Source of the DNA: JBKPNX01 sp046732855
Lineage (GTDB): Bacteria > Pseudomonadota > Alphaproteobacteria > Geminicoccales > Geminicoccaceae
NCBI GenBank assembly: GCA_046732855.1
Contig: JBKPNX010000092.1
Location: 1-54,049, forward strand
Direction of reading: 5' to 3'
DNA: 54,049 bases
The notes beneath the pieces were generated by a model. It did no database searches. It was given only the letters and a program-made list of their open reading frames with translations, and was not told the origin of the DNA. Position 1 is the stretch's first letter. The number at the start of each line of letters is the position of its first letter. Both the position numbers and the translations under genes were made by a program. Of this stretch, positions 15,535-24,423 are shown piece by piece.

Positions 15535-17553
15535 CTACACCAGCTGGCGGGGGATCGCGAGCTGCCAGCTGCGCTGGCCGAACGGCTGGTCGTCCTCGAA
15601 CGCCTCGAGCTCGGCGCTGAACTGGAACGCGTCGCGGGTCGCGCTGAGGCGGACGCGGGATTCGATGCGTACCGACCAGTCCTTGCGCCGCATCACCGTC
15701 TTGTGCACGACCTCGGTCTGCGCGGACAAGGGATCGTACTCCGAGATCCGATGGCGCTTGAGGAAGGTTGAGCCCAGGTCCATCCCGATCGCCTCGATGC
15801 GCGCGAGCGCCGCCCCGTACTCGCCGGTCTGAAAGGTGTACACCGTCTCGTTGGTCGCGAGGTCGATCTCGATGGTGCGCTTGAGCGGCAGCTCGCGCAG
15901 CGTCTTGCGCCGCAGCCCCGCCGCGGCGACCGGCGGCTCGAACGGACGCAGCCGCTCGCCGTCCGGCGCCGGCGACCGCACCGGCAGGTAGAGCGCGCTG
16001 TTGCCGGTGCGCAGGGTCATGATCACGGCTGCGGGCGAGGGCCAGGCGATCGGCCAATAACTGGTGGACAGCGCAACCCGGATCCGATGCCCCGCAGGGA
16101 AGGCGTGGGCGATGTCGTTGAGCTGCAACCGGATCCGCTGGGACGACCCAGGCTCGAGCGCTTCGGGCTGCCCATGGCTGTCCCGATGGGTCAGGTTGAG
16201 CAGCCCGTACGTCACCAAGGTCGAGGTGCCATCCGGCTGGACGTCGTTGAGGCGGACCGCGAGAAGGGCGTTCGGCTCGTCGACCGCGAGGTCGAGGTCG
16301 ACCACCGGCGCGCCCAGGATCTCGATGCGCGCCCGCAACGGTTCGGTATCGAAGGTGAGCGAGCGGCCGTCGTCGGGACGCTGGTCGAGCGGCATCTCGC
16401 CCTCGGCGCCGAACGCGCACCATTCGCCCGCGCGCAGGCCGGTGGTCTGGGGCGACGAGAACGCGAGCGTGACGCGGCGCCCTGTTGCAGGATCGAGCCG
16501 GCCCGGGTTGAGGTAATAGCGGCGCTTCTCGATATGCGCCGGCGGCCAGGACCGCTCGGCCACCCAGCGCCCCGGCCGCTCCCCGTGATAAGGCTGCGGA
16601 TCGACGCTTTCCTGCATCCAGACGCGCAGCAGCGGCTCGTCCATAATGCCGGTCTCGACGCCCTTCAGCCAATGATCCCACCAGCGCACCGCCTCCTGCA
16701 GGAAGCCGATCGCCGGACCCGGCACGCCGTTGTGCGGGAAGCGGTGCGCCCACGGGCCGATCAGCCCCTTCTTCGGGCAGGAGAGACCGCGCATCAGCCG
16801 GGGCACGGCGTTCGAGTAGCCATCCGCCCACCCGCCGATGGCGTAGACGGCGCACTTGATCGCGCCATAGTCCTCGCACACCGACCCGTGCTTCCAGAAA
16901 TCGTCGCGCCATTGGTGCTGCAGCCACAGCGCCGGGAACGGCGTCAGATGGTCGATCCGCTCGCGCCACATCGCGCGCCAGCGCTCGCCGACGATCTCCG
17001 GATCGGGCGGGTACGCGCAGAAGGTCAGGAGCGTCGCGCCCCACTGCAGATTCTCGTTGAGCAGGCAGCCGCCCATGTAGTGGGCGTCGTCCGCGTAGCG
17101 GTCATCCGTCGAGCACAGCGTGATGATCGCCTTGAGCGCGGGCGGATCGAGCGCGGCGACCTGGAGCGCGTTGAAGCCCCCCCAGGAGATACCCATCATG
17201 CCGACGGAGCCGCTGCACCACTCCTGTTCAGCGATCCAGGCGATGATCTCGAGCGCGTCGTCCAGCTCCTGCTGCGTGTACTCGTCGAACAGTACGCCGT
17301 CGGAATCGCCTGAGCCGCGCAGGTCGACTCGGACCGCGGCGTACCCGTGCTGCGCGAAATACCGGTGAATCGGCTCGTCGCGCGCGCGCATGAAGTCGCG
17401 CTTGCGGTACGGGATGTACTCGAGGATCGCCGGGGCCGGGGCTGCTTCGGCGTCCGCGGGTAGCCAGATCCGCGCCGCGATCCGGCAGCCGTCGGACATG
17501 GCGATCCAGACGTTCTCGATCTCGACGATCTCGGCGACCTCGATTGCGGCCAT
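15535..17553 (-). CDS. CocE/NonD family (X-Pro dipeptidyl-peptidase S15-like) serine hydrolase
   Basis: The protein has 672 residues. The N-terminal alpha/beta-hydrolase domain contains 'GYAAVRVDLRGSGDSDG' (72-86) and the nucleophile elbow GISWGG with Ser123. The C-terminal half (from about 370) is the jelly-roll domain of S15/CocE proteins, with 'HRIRVALSTSYWPIAWPSP' as a hallmark. It also has a long C-terminal extension (about 560-672), common in alphaproteobacterial members. CocE-type enzymes hydrolyse esters or amides; the natural substrate is unknown. No signal peptide is visible, so it is probably cytoplasmic. The MBL-fold hydrolase gene lies upstream on the same strand, 143 bases away. 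Confidence 0.9.
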   Translation of the reverse strand: MAAIEVAEIVEIENVWIAMSDGCRIAARIWLPADAEAAPAPAILEYIPYRKRDFMRARDEPIHRYFAQHGYAAVRVDLRGSGDSDGVLFDEYTQQELDDALEIIAWIAEQEWCSGSVGMMGISWGGFNALQVAALDPPALKAIITLCSTDDRYADDAHYMGGCLLNENLQWGATLLTFCAYPPDPEIVGERWRAMWRERIDHLTPFPALWLQHQWRDDFWKHGSVCEDYGAIKCAVYAIGGWADGYSNAVPRLMRGLSCPKKGLIGPWAHRFPHNGVPGPAIGFLQEAVRWWDHWLKGVETGIMDEPLLRVWMQESVDPQPYHGERPGRWVAERSWPPAHIEKRRYYLNPGRLDPATGRRVTLAFSSPQTTGLRAGEWCAFGAEGEMPLDQRPDDGRSLTFDTEPLRARIEILGAPVVDLDLAVDEPNALLAVRLNDVQPDGTSTLVTYGLLNLTHRDSHGQPEALEPGSSQRIRLQLNDIAHAFPAGHRIRVALSTSYWPIAWPSPAAVIMTLRTGNSALYLPVRSPAPDGERLRPFEPPVAAAGLRRKTLRELPLKRTIEIDLATNETVYTFQTGEYGAALARIEAIGMDLGSTFLKRHRISEYDPLSAQTEVVHKTVMRRKDWSVRIESRVRLSATRDAFQFSAELEAFEDDQPFGQRSWQLAIPRQLV

Positions 17554-17696
17554 ACGCGCGTCCAGTGTCTGCCGTGCCGAGCTATAGCCGTCGCGCCGCG
17601 GCCGCGAAAGCCGGCGACTGCTCTTCCGGGCAACCAGGAACCTGAACCCCTGGCCGCTTCACCTTCTCGGGCGGGCGTCCCCGCCGCGCGGCCGCA

Positions 17697-18578
17697 TCAC
17701 CAGTCCGTCTGGTCGAAGTCGAAGCGGAAGGCGGCGCCCTCGGCGAACACGCGGCCGGTGGACGGCAGCGGGAAATGCGCCGTGCACACCAACGTGTCGG
17801 TGTCGCCGTAGCGCTCCATGAAGGTGCGCCGGGTGCGCTTGGCCTGCTCCGGGTCCCAGTCGGGCCATGCCGTCCACTCCGGGTGCAGGCATTGCACGGG
17901 CGAGTGCATGATGTCGCCGCACATCACCGCGCGCTGGCCGCGCGAGGCGAGACAGACCGCGAAGTGGTCCGGCGTGTGGCCGGGCGTGGGCTCGAGCCAG
18001 ACCTGATCGTCCAGGGCGTAATCGCTCGTGACCAGCTCGGCCTGCCCGGCCGCGATCACCGGGAGCACGCTGTCCTCGAGCGGGAAGCGCGGGAACTTTG
18101 GATGGCCCTGCTGCCAGGCCTCGAGCTCCTTCCTCGTGAACAGGTAGCGCGCATTGGGAAAGGTCGGGACCCAGCGCCCGTCCACCAGCCGGGTGTTCCA
18201 GCCGACGTGATCGCTGTGCATGTGGGTGCACATGACGAAGTCGATGTCCTCGAGCGCCACGCCGAGGGCGCCGAGCGCGCGCATGTAGGCGTCGTCGGAT
18301 TTCATGTGCCAGGCGGGGCGGTTGGGTCGCTGCTTGTGGTTGCCGACGCAGGAATCGATCAGGATCGTGTGATGCGCGGTGCGCACCAGGTAGCTCTGGA
18401 CCGGGAACAAGAGCGCCCCGCTGGCCGGGTCCATGGCCTTCGGCTTGAGCCAGCTCTCGTGGGGCGCCCACTCGGCCGGCGTGGTCTCCGGGAAGAACGC
18501 CTGCCGATCGAACGGCGTGATGATCTCGAGCGCGCGGGCGATCGTCAGATCGCCGACCTGCCTGCCTGCGAATGCCAT
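17697..18578 (-). CDS. MBL-fold metallo-hydrolase, lactonase/esterase-like
   Basis: The protein has 293 residues. The metal-binding motif is HMHSDH (119-124) in 'CTHMHSDHVGWNTRL', followed by the downstream His in 'TPGHTPDHFAV', the Asp in 'AVMCGDIMHSPVQC' and a last His near 'CTAHFPLPSTG'. This pattern fits di-zinc hydrolases of the AiiA/quorum-quenching lactonase group, but many relatives act on other esters or lactones. I chose the ATG at 18578 because a strong purine-rich ribosome site (GGAGGGGAGAG) precedes it; the longer frame upstream lacks protein character. It may be co-transcribed with the downstream CocE-type gene. Confidence 0.85.
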   Translation of the reverse strand: MAFAGRQVGDLTIARALEIITPFDRQAFFPETTPAEWAPHESWLKPKAMDPASGALLFPVQSYLVRTAHHTILIDSCVGNHKQRPNRPAWHMKSDDAYMRALGALGVALEDIDFVMCTHMHSDHVGWNTRLVDGRWVPTFPNARYLFTRKELEAWQQGHPKFPRFPLEDSVLPVIAAGQAELVTSDYALDDQVWLEPTPGHTPDHFAVCLASRGQRAVMCGDIMHSPVQCLHPEWTAWPDWDPEQAKRTRRTFMERYGDTDTLVCTAHFPLPSTGRVFAEGAAFRFDFDQTDW

Positions 18579-18827
18579 CTCTCCCCTCCCCTTGCCTCTC
18601 CCGCTAAGGGCCCCTCCATAGCCGCTGCTGGCGCGATGGGATAGCTCCCGCTGAGCGATCCTCGACGGGCGCATCGACGAGGCTGCGGCGCCGCTGCCGG
18701 TCTTGGCCTGACGGCCGGGTGCAAGGAGTGCGGTCCCTCAGCCCTATGGCTGAAGGTAGGAGTCGCCGTGAGCTGGGCTGAACGCGCCCTCAGCTACCTC
18801 CAACCGAAGGTCGAGCTGTCTGACGGG

Positions 18828-19888
18828 CTAATCGTCCGCTTCCAGGAAATTCAGGACCGCCTCGTAGAACTGCATGTTGACTTTCTCGAAGGGGAGAAGA
18901 TGCCCTCCGTTTGGGATCTCGACGTATTTCTTCACGGTGCTGCCTAAGACATTCATCAGCTGTTGGTTGTCCTCGCGTTTTGCGTCCAAATCAGCATCGC
19001 CGCGAATGACAAGGTTTAGCACGCTAACCTTCCCGGCATCGAAGTACGTTTCAGTCAGATCCCCATCTACACTTCGACCCGCAGGAACACGGACGGCGCC
19101 CCCCAGTTCGCCGGATTTTGGATCGGACGCCAAAGAGCCTCCCTATTGGCTTCGAAACAGCCGGGTGCGATCTGCTCCTCCTTGGTGCCGAGTCCGGCCC
19201 AGCGCTCCAGCGAGGGAACGCTGTGAAAGACCTTCTCGGCTTCGCCATCCGCAGCCGACTTCTGGCGTTCCTCCTGTGTCATCGGATTGTGGTAGCTCAC
19301 TCCAAACAGCACTAGCTTCGCCACTTTTTCCGGATGCTGAATCGCGTAGAGCGGGCCTCCAGTGAGGCGCCCTGCGACCAGCCAAGCAGATGGACCTGCT
19401 CGACGTTTCGAAGCGCGCTGATGAAACTGACCACCCGTTCTACGTCGCGCAGGGTCACGTCGCCATGTATGGGCGCTTTGCTGTCCGGGAAGGCAGCGGG
19501 GCTGTCCACGACCGGCGGTCGCGTGCTCTGGCCGAAGCCTTCCAAGGCCAGAGCAAAAGTGTCCCAGCCCACTCGCGCGAAGTGGGCATCAACGAGCAAC
19601 TCTCGTGATCCGTATCAAACGCCACGTAGCCTGGATTGCTATAGCCGTGGATCAACAGCAGCACTTTGCCGTGTTGGGCTACGGTGCGCTCCCGTCCGGG
19701 CAGCACGACCTCCCGCACGTGCAAGGTCACGCGCGGATCCAGATTCTGTTGGGCGTAGAAAGGCTCGTTGCTGGTGTGGCTGATGAAATAATCGGTCACC
19801 CTCAGACCATCCGAGTGGAGCCCACCAACCAAGCAGCCAAGATAGACGTGAAGATGGAAAACCAACGTGTTTGGCAGCGATCAATCAT
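18828..19888 (-). pseudogene. Alpha/beta hydrolase gene broken by several frameshifts
   Basis: Four overlapping minus-strand frames together spell one alpha/beta hydrolase. The first ATG (19888) has a perfect AGGAGG ribosome site six bases away and starts a signal-peptide-like 'MIDRCQTRWFSIFTSILAAW'. The next frame has 'KVLLLIHGYSNPGYVAFDTDH'. The third has 'FALALEGFGQSTRP' and the nucleophile elbow 'HLLGWSQGA'. The fourth has 'HPEKVAKLVLFGVSYHN', and the last has 'VLNLVIRGDADLDAKREDN' and the catalytic His in 'IPNGGHLLPFEKVN'. Shifts fall near 19800-19830, 19590, 19370 and 19105. Each piece is well conserved, so decay is recent, or the assembly has indel errors. Confidence 0.85.
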
Positions 19889-20307
19889 AACTGACCTCCT
19901 AGGATCTTGGTTCCCATGGACCTTTGTAAAGCCTCGATCGGACTGCCGGCTGGGCGGATTGTCGAAATGCTCCTCGGGCTCGATCCAGCCCCTTCGGTGC
20001 CCGGATCAGACCAGGCATGACAATGGTCCAAACTTTCGTGTGCCGATCGAACCCACCACAGGCGGACGCGCTAGCCGCGTTCCGGCACAACCAAGGATGC
20101 TAGCCGACGTCTGGAGAAGATGTCGAGAGCGAAGCGAGGCGGGTGGCTTGAGGGAGTGGTCGGCGGCCACCGGGCGAATCATGGGGCCGGCCTGAACAGG
20201 GTGGGCACAGCGTTAAACCCTGCCCTGCGCCCGAAGCGTCGGGCGGGGCTACAAAACCGCGCGTACCAGCCGATATCTCAAGCGTGGGCGAGCCTGGTGA
20301 GGCGGAC
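19889..20307. other. Intergenic region between the broken hydrolase and the TPR cyclase
   Basis: This divergent region should hold promoters for both flanking genes. I see only short, low-quality frames and no tRNA or strong terminator. A GAGG stretch near 20299 serves the cyclase start. I could not identify a convincing -35/-10 pair. Confidence 0.4.
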
Positions 20308-22071
20308 ATGGAGGACGCGGGCATCACCCGCAAGCTGGCGGTCATTCTCGCAGCCGACGTGGCCGGCTACTCGCGCCTCATGGCGGCCGACGACGAAGGC
20401 ACATTCGCCACACTGAACGTCCGTCGCCAGGTGATCGACGAGCTGATCACCCGGCACCACGGCCGGATCTTCACCACCGCCGGCGACAGTGTGATGGCCG
20501 AGTTCGCGAGCCCGGTCGAGGCGGTACGCTGCGCCGCCGCGATCCAACAGGAAATCGAGCGACGGAACGCCGACCTCCCGGAGCCGCGGCGCATGCTCTT
20601 TCGGGTCGGCGTCAATTTGGGTGACGTCATGGTCGGGGGCGACAATCTGTTCGGCGACGGGGTCAATGTGGCGGCGCGCCTGGAGGGCATGGCGGAGCCG
20701 GGCGGCATCTGCATCTCTGGCGCAGTCTACGATCAGATCCGCAACAAGGTCGACGTAAACTTCGACGACCTCGGCGAACGATCGCTTAAGAACATCGGCT
20801 ACCCGATCCGGGTCTTCGGCGTGCGGCGGGATGGTGCCGCCGGGCCCGGACCCCTCCCGGAGGGGCCGGCAGGGACTTCGCCGACCCGGCCCTCTGCTTT
20901 GCCGTCGATGGCTGTGCTCCCGTTCGCGAACCTTGGCGGCGATCCCGAGCAGGAGTATTTCGCCGACGGCATTACCGAGGACCTGATCACCGAGCTGTCC
21001 CGCTTCCAGGAACTCCGCGTGATCGCACGCAACTCGGTCCTGATCTACAAGACAAAGCCCGTCCGCGTTCAGGAGGTCGGCCGCGACCTCGGCGTCCGTT
21101 ACGTGCTCGAGGGGAGCGTCCGCAAGGCAGGCGGGCGGGTTCGGATCACGGCGCAATTGGTCGACGCCGGCACCGGTCACCACCTCTGGGCCGAGCGCTT
21201 CGATCGCGACCTCGCCGACATCTTCGCGGTCCAGGACGAGGTCACCGGCCGGATCGTGGCGACGCTCGCGGGCAAGCTCGCGGAAAGCGAGCGCCGTCGG
21301 GCACGCAGCGGTCAGACGGAGAATCTTGAGGCCTACGACTGCGTGCTGCGCGGCCGGGAGCTGTGGGAACGCTTCACGCCCAAGGACAATCGCGAGGCGC
21401 GCCGCCTGTACGAGAAAGCGATCGAGCTCGATCCCGACTACGCACGCGCGTACGCCAGCCTCGCCTGGACCTATCTGGTGGAGCACAGTGAACGCTGGGG
21501 AAATACCGAGGACCAGCCGCTCGAGCGCGCCCTCGAGTTCGCGCGTGAAGGGGTGATGGTCAACCCGGCGTCCCACTCCAATCATCTCGCTTTGGGCCAG
21601 GTCTGCCTCAGCAAGGGTCTGTACGAGGAGGCGCTCGAGGCGCTGGAGACCGCGATCCAGCTCAATCCGAACGACGCTGACGGCTACGCCTTTCTGGCCC
21701 GGGCGCTGAGCTTCGCCGGGCGAGCGGACGAGGCGATCGACCTGATGGCCAAGGCCCAGCGCCTCAACCCAGCTGCCCCGCACTGGTACGCGTGGAACCT
21801 CGGCATGGCGTACTATCTCGCCCGGCGTTACGAGGAGTCCGTGAGCGCGCTGCGCAAGGGCAGGCCGCTCGGCTCCATGGCTTATCGGTGGCTGGCGGCA
21901 GCCTATGGCCAGCTCGGGCGCGAGCTGGAGGCGAAGGCGGCCACCGAGGAATATCTGCAGCGCACGCCTGATTTCTCACTGGCCAGTCATCTCGAGATGC
22001 TGCCGTTCCAACACGCAGAAGACCGGGAGCATTACGCCGCAGGCCTGCGCAAGGCCGGGCTGCCGGAGTGA
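20308..22071 (+). CDS. Class III adenylate/guanylate cyclase with TPR repeats
   Basis: The protein has 587 residues. The cyclase domain (about 5-175) has the metal-binding Asp in 'VILAADVAGYSRLM', the second Asp in 'TTAGDSVMAEF', and 'NLFGDGVNVAARLEGMAEPGGICIS'. A linker leads to a domain (about 205-330) beginning 'MAVLPFANLGGDPEQEYFADGITEDL', the TolB/FlgO-like module usual in this alphaproteobacterial cyclase type. The C-terminal third carries TPR repeats such as 'EALEALETAIQLNPNDADGYAFLARAL'. It would make cyclic AMP in response to partners bound by the TPRs; specificity is not proven. ATG 20308 is preferred over GTG 20284 because it sits at the conserved domain start. Confidence 0.92.
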   Translation: MEDAGITRKLAVILAADVAGYSRLMAADDEGTFATLNVRRQVIDELITRHHGRIFTTAGDSVMAEFASPVEAVRCAAAIQQEIERRNADLPEPRRMLFRVGVNLGDVMVGGDNLFGDGVNVAARLEGMAEPGGICISGAVYDQIRNKVDVNFDDLGERSLKNIGYPIRVFGVRRDGAAGPGPLPEGPAGTSPTRPSALPSMAVLPFANLGGDPEQEYFADGITEDLITELSRFQELRVIARNSVLIYKTKPVRVQEVGRDLGVRYVLEGSVRKAGGRVRITAQLVDAGTGHHLWAERFDRDLADIFAVQDEVTGRIVATLAGKLAESERRRARSGQTENLEAYDCVLRGRELWERFTPKDNREARRLYEKAIELDPDYARAYASLAWTYLVEHSERWGNTEDQPLERALEFAREGVMVNPASHSNHLALGQVCLSKGLYEEALEALETAIQLNPNDADGYAFLARALSFAGRADEAIDLMAKAQRLNPAAPHWYAWNLGMAYYLARRYEESVSALRKGRPLGSMAYRWLAAAYGQLGRELEAKAATEEYLQRTPDFSLASHLEMLPFQHAEDREHYAAGLRKAGLPE

Positions 22072-22135
22072 CCTCGGCAGACTTCGTCGTCTTGCGCGCC
22101 GCTATCTGGGGCCGACGGCAGCCGCCTACCGCCGC

Positions 22136-22903
22136 TCACTTGGCGTCGTGGAAGATCACGCCCAACGTGTGACGGTGCCCGGAGCGCACCCGGCTCACGC
22201 CGTGCCGCATGTTGACGCGGTAGACGCCACGCGTGCCGCGCACCGGCCGATGATGGACGGGAAAGATCACGCCGCTACCTTGGCGCAGCGGCACGACCTC
22301 CGCCCGCGACTGCATGCGCGGCCGCTGCTCGGTCAACACGAACTCGCCGCCGGAGAAGTCCGCCCCAGGCTCGGACAGCAGGAACGCGACCTGCAGCGGA
22401 AACACGTGCTCGCCGTAGACGTCCTGGTGCAGGCAGTTGTAGTCGCCCTCGCCGTATTGCAGAAGCAGCGGCGTCGGCCTGGTCTGACCGGCGCGATGGC
22501 AGCGCTCGAGGAAGTCCGCGTGCCGCTCCGGATAGCGCACTGCAACGCCCATCGCCTCGTTCCAGCGGTTGGCGATGCCGCCGAGGCGCGAATAGAGCGT
22601 GGTGCGCAGGCTGGCAACGAGGGCGGGCAGCGGATGGGCGAAATATTTGTACTCGCCGCGCCCGAAGCCGTGGCGCGCCATGACGATCCGGCTGCGAAAG
22701 CGCTCGTCATCGTCGTAGACCGCGGCCTGCGTCCGGCATTCCTCGGGCGAAAGTATCGGGCCGATCAGGGCCCAGCCATCGGCATCGAGGCGCGCGCCGA
22801 CGAACTCCCAGTCGAGCGCAAACAGGCGTGCTTCGATCGAGGGCACGGACGCGCGAGCGCTCCGTGTATTCTGGCGGTGCCTTGGCTCTGGGAGAGTCAT
22901 CAT
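22136..22903 (-). CDS. 2-oxoglutarate/Fe(II) oxygenase of the PF09859 type (alkylation-repair linked)
   Basis: The protein has 255 residues. The Fe(II)-binding facial triad is visible: H159 and D161 in 'YNCLHQDVYGEHVFPLQ' and H234 in 'YRVNMRHGVSRVRSGHRHTLG', where the following arginine (about 244) should hold 2-oxoglutarate. The pattern 'GEFVLTEQRPRMQSRAEVVPL' is typical of the COG3826/PF09859 family, annotated as an oxygenase acting on damaged DNA. It lies about 200 bases downstream of ada on the same strand, which supports a role in methylation damage, by analogy with AlkB. The damage substrate is an inference. Confidence 0.85.
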   Translation of the reverse strand: MMTLPEPRHRQNTRSARASVPSIEARLFALDWEFVGARLDADGWALIGPILSPEECRTQAAVYDDDERFRSRIVMARHGFGRGEYKYFAHPLPALVASLRTTLYSRLGGIANRWNEAMGVAVRYPERHADFLERCHRAGQTRPTPLLLQYGEGDYNCLHQDVYGEHVFPLQVAFLLSEPGADFSGGEFVLTEQRPRMQSRAEVVPLRQGSGVIFPVHHRPVRGTRGVYRVNMRHGVSRVRSGHRHTLGVIFHDAK

Positions 22904-23105
22904 GGTGGACCTCGTTGTCTGCCGAATGCCCTACGCGGCCGTACCGCGACCGATGTTGGCAATCGACGGCACGCCGACACCGGGGCTCTTGCGCCTGAAC
23001 TGAAGATCGAGTCTCGAGGCTCCGTCGCAGTCCGCCTGGGAGCGCGCGAGATCAACGTTGCGGTCGGCCGGGCGATCCGTCCAGCCGCCTCAGACCTGCT
23101 GATGG

Positions 23106-24197
23106 CTACGCCGCCTTCTCCCGGTCGAGCAGCGCGCGCTTGCGCTCGGCGCCCCAGCGATAACCGGAGAGCGCGCCATCGGTGCGCACCACGCGATGAC
23201 AAGGGATCGCGATCGCAACCGGGTTCGCCGCGCACGCCCCGGCGACCGCGCGCACGGCCTTCGGTCGGCCGATGCGCTCGGCGATCTCGGCATAGCTCGC
23301 GGTGGACCCGCGGGGAATCGCACGCAGCGCCTGCCAGACGCGTTGCTGGAACGCCGTGCCGCGCACATCCAGCGGCAGGTCGTGCCCTTTTCCCGGCGCT
23401 TCGACGAGGCCGACGACCTCGGCGACGAGTCGCTCGAACCGCTCATCGCCGCCGACCAGCAGCGCGTTCGGAAAACGGTCCTGCAGGTCGCGGACCAGGG
23501 CGTCCGGGTCCTCGCCGAACTGGATCGCGCAGATCCCCTTGTCGGTCGCCGCGACGAGAATCGAGCCGAGCGAGCATTCGCCGACCGCAAAGCGGATCGA
23601 CGCGCCGTCGCCGCCGGCACGAAAAGCGCTCGGCGTCATGCCGAGGAGATCGGACGAAGCCGCATAGAAGCGCCCGCTGGAATTGAAACCGGCGCCGTAG
23701 ATCGCCTCGGTAACGGTGGCGCGCTGCGCCAGCTCGTCCCGCACGCGTGTGGCGCGCCGGGCGTCGGCGTAGGCTTTGGGCGTAACGCCAGTCACTGTCT
23801 TGAACACGCGATGGAAATGAAAGCGGCTGATGCCGGCGGCACTGGCGAGAGCGTCGAGGCTCGGCGCCTCTTCGGCCTGCTCGATCAGACGACATGCCTC
23901 TGCCACGACCGCCGCGTGCCGCTCGGCCAGCGCTCCCTCGTTCGGTCGGCAGCGCTTGCACGGGCGGAAGCCCGCCGCCTCCGCCTCCGCGCAGGTGGCG
24001 TGGAAAGCGACGTTCGCGCGGCGCGGCAGGCGCGCGGCGCAGCTGGGCCGGCAGTACACCCCGGTCGTCTGGACTGAGTAGTAGAACACGCCATCCGCGG
24101 CGCGGTCGCGACGGCGGACCGCCTCCCACCTCGCATCCCCGGTGGCTGAGGACGGCGCGGGTTGCTGTCGATGCGTTCTGGTCGCCGTGGAAGTCAT
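23106..24197 (-). CDS. ada: Bifunctional Ada protein: methyl-DNA methyltransferase and transcriptional activator
   Basis: The protein has 363 residues with three parts. The N-terminal zinc domain has Cys49, Cys53, Cys80 and Cys83 ('VYCRPSC', 'FRPCKRC'); Cys49 matches the cysteine that takes methyl groups from phosphotriesters. An AraC-type helix-turn-helix follows ('SLDALASAAGISRFHFHRVFKTVTGVTPKAY'). The C-terminal O6-methylguanine transferase domain ends with the active-site 'AIPCHRVVRTDGALSGYRWG' (Cys333). It repairs O6-methylguanine and, once methylated, activates alkylation-response genes. AGGAG precedes the ATG at 24197. A 17-base palindrome 45-61 bases upstream may be its control site. 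The oxygenase downstream is a likely regulon partner. Confidence 0.96.
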   Translation of the reverse strand: MTSTATRTHRQQPAPSSATGDARWEAVRRRDRAADGVFYYSVQTTGVYCRPSCAARLPRRANVAFHATCAEAEAAGFRPCKRCRPNEGALAERHAAVVAEACRLIEQAEEAPSLDALASAAGISRFHFHRVFKTVTGVTPKAYADARRATRVRDELAQRATVTEAIYGAGFNSSGRFYAASSDLLGMTPSAFRAGGDGASIRFAVGECSLGSILVAATDKGICAIQFGEDPDALVRDLQDRFPNALLVGGDERFERLVAEVVGLVEAPGKGHDLPLDVRGTAFQQRVWQALRAIPRGSTASYAEIAERIGRPKAVRAVAGACAANPVAIAIPCHRVVRTDGALSGYRWGAERKRALLDREKAA

Positions 24198-24241
24198 GGT
24201 GGCGCTCCTCGCGCTTGGTCGGCCGAGTTGGCCGTCTCTCT

Positions 24242-24258
24242 GCCACCAATGTGGTGGC
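24242..24258. promoter_or_regulatory. Palindrome upstream of ada
   Basis: GCCACCAATGTGGTGGC has two perfect 7-base arms around ATG and lies 45-61 bases above the ada start, where an operator or activator site would be expected. It does not resemble the E. coli Ada box (AAT...GCGCAA). It could bind Ada, another regulator, or form a hairpin in the leader. Confidence 0.4.
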
Positions 24259-24423
24259 CGCCACGGCGCAAGCACTCCGCTCCTTGCTCTCGAATCGACC
24301 AAATTCGCACTCGTCGAGGGCGACAGCATCCCGGCTCCTCTTTCATGAGGGCGCCGTCGCGGCGAGCGCACCACCCAGGCTCACCCGGGATCAGGCGTAT
24401 CGCGCAGATATCCTCGCTGAGCG

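Noticed and set aside
15464..17044. Long minus-strand frame upstream of and in frame with the Phd-type antitoxin
   Set aside because: It lies inside the CocE-type hydrolase gene in another frame and is arginine-rich. The antitoxin has its own GTG and AGGAG site.
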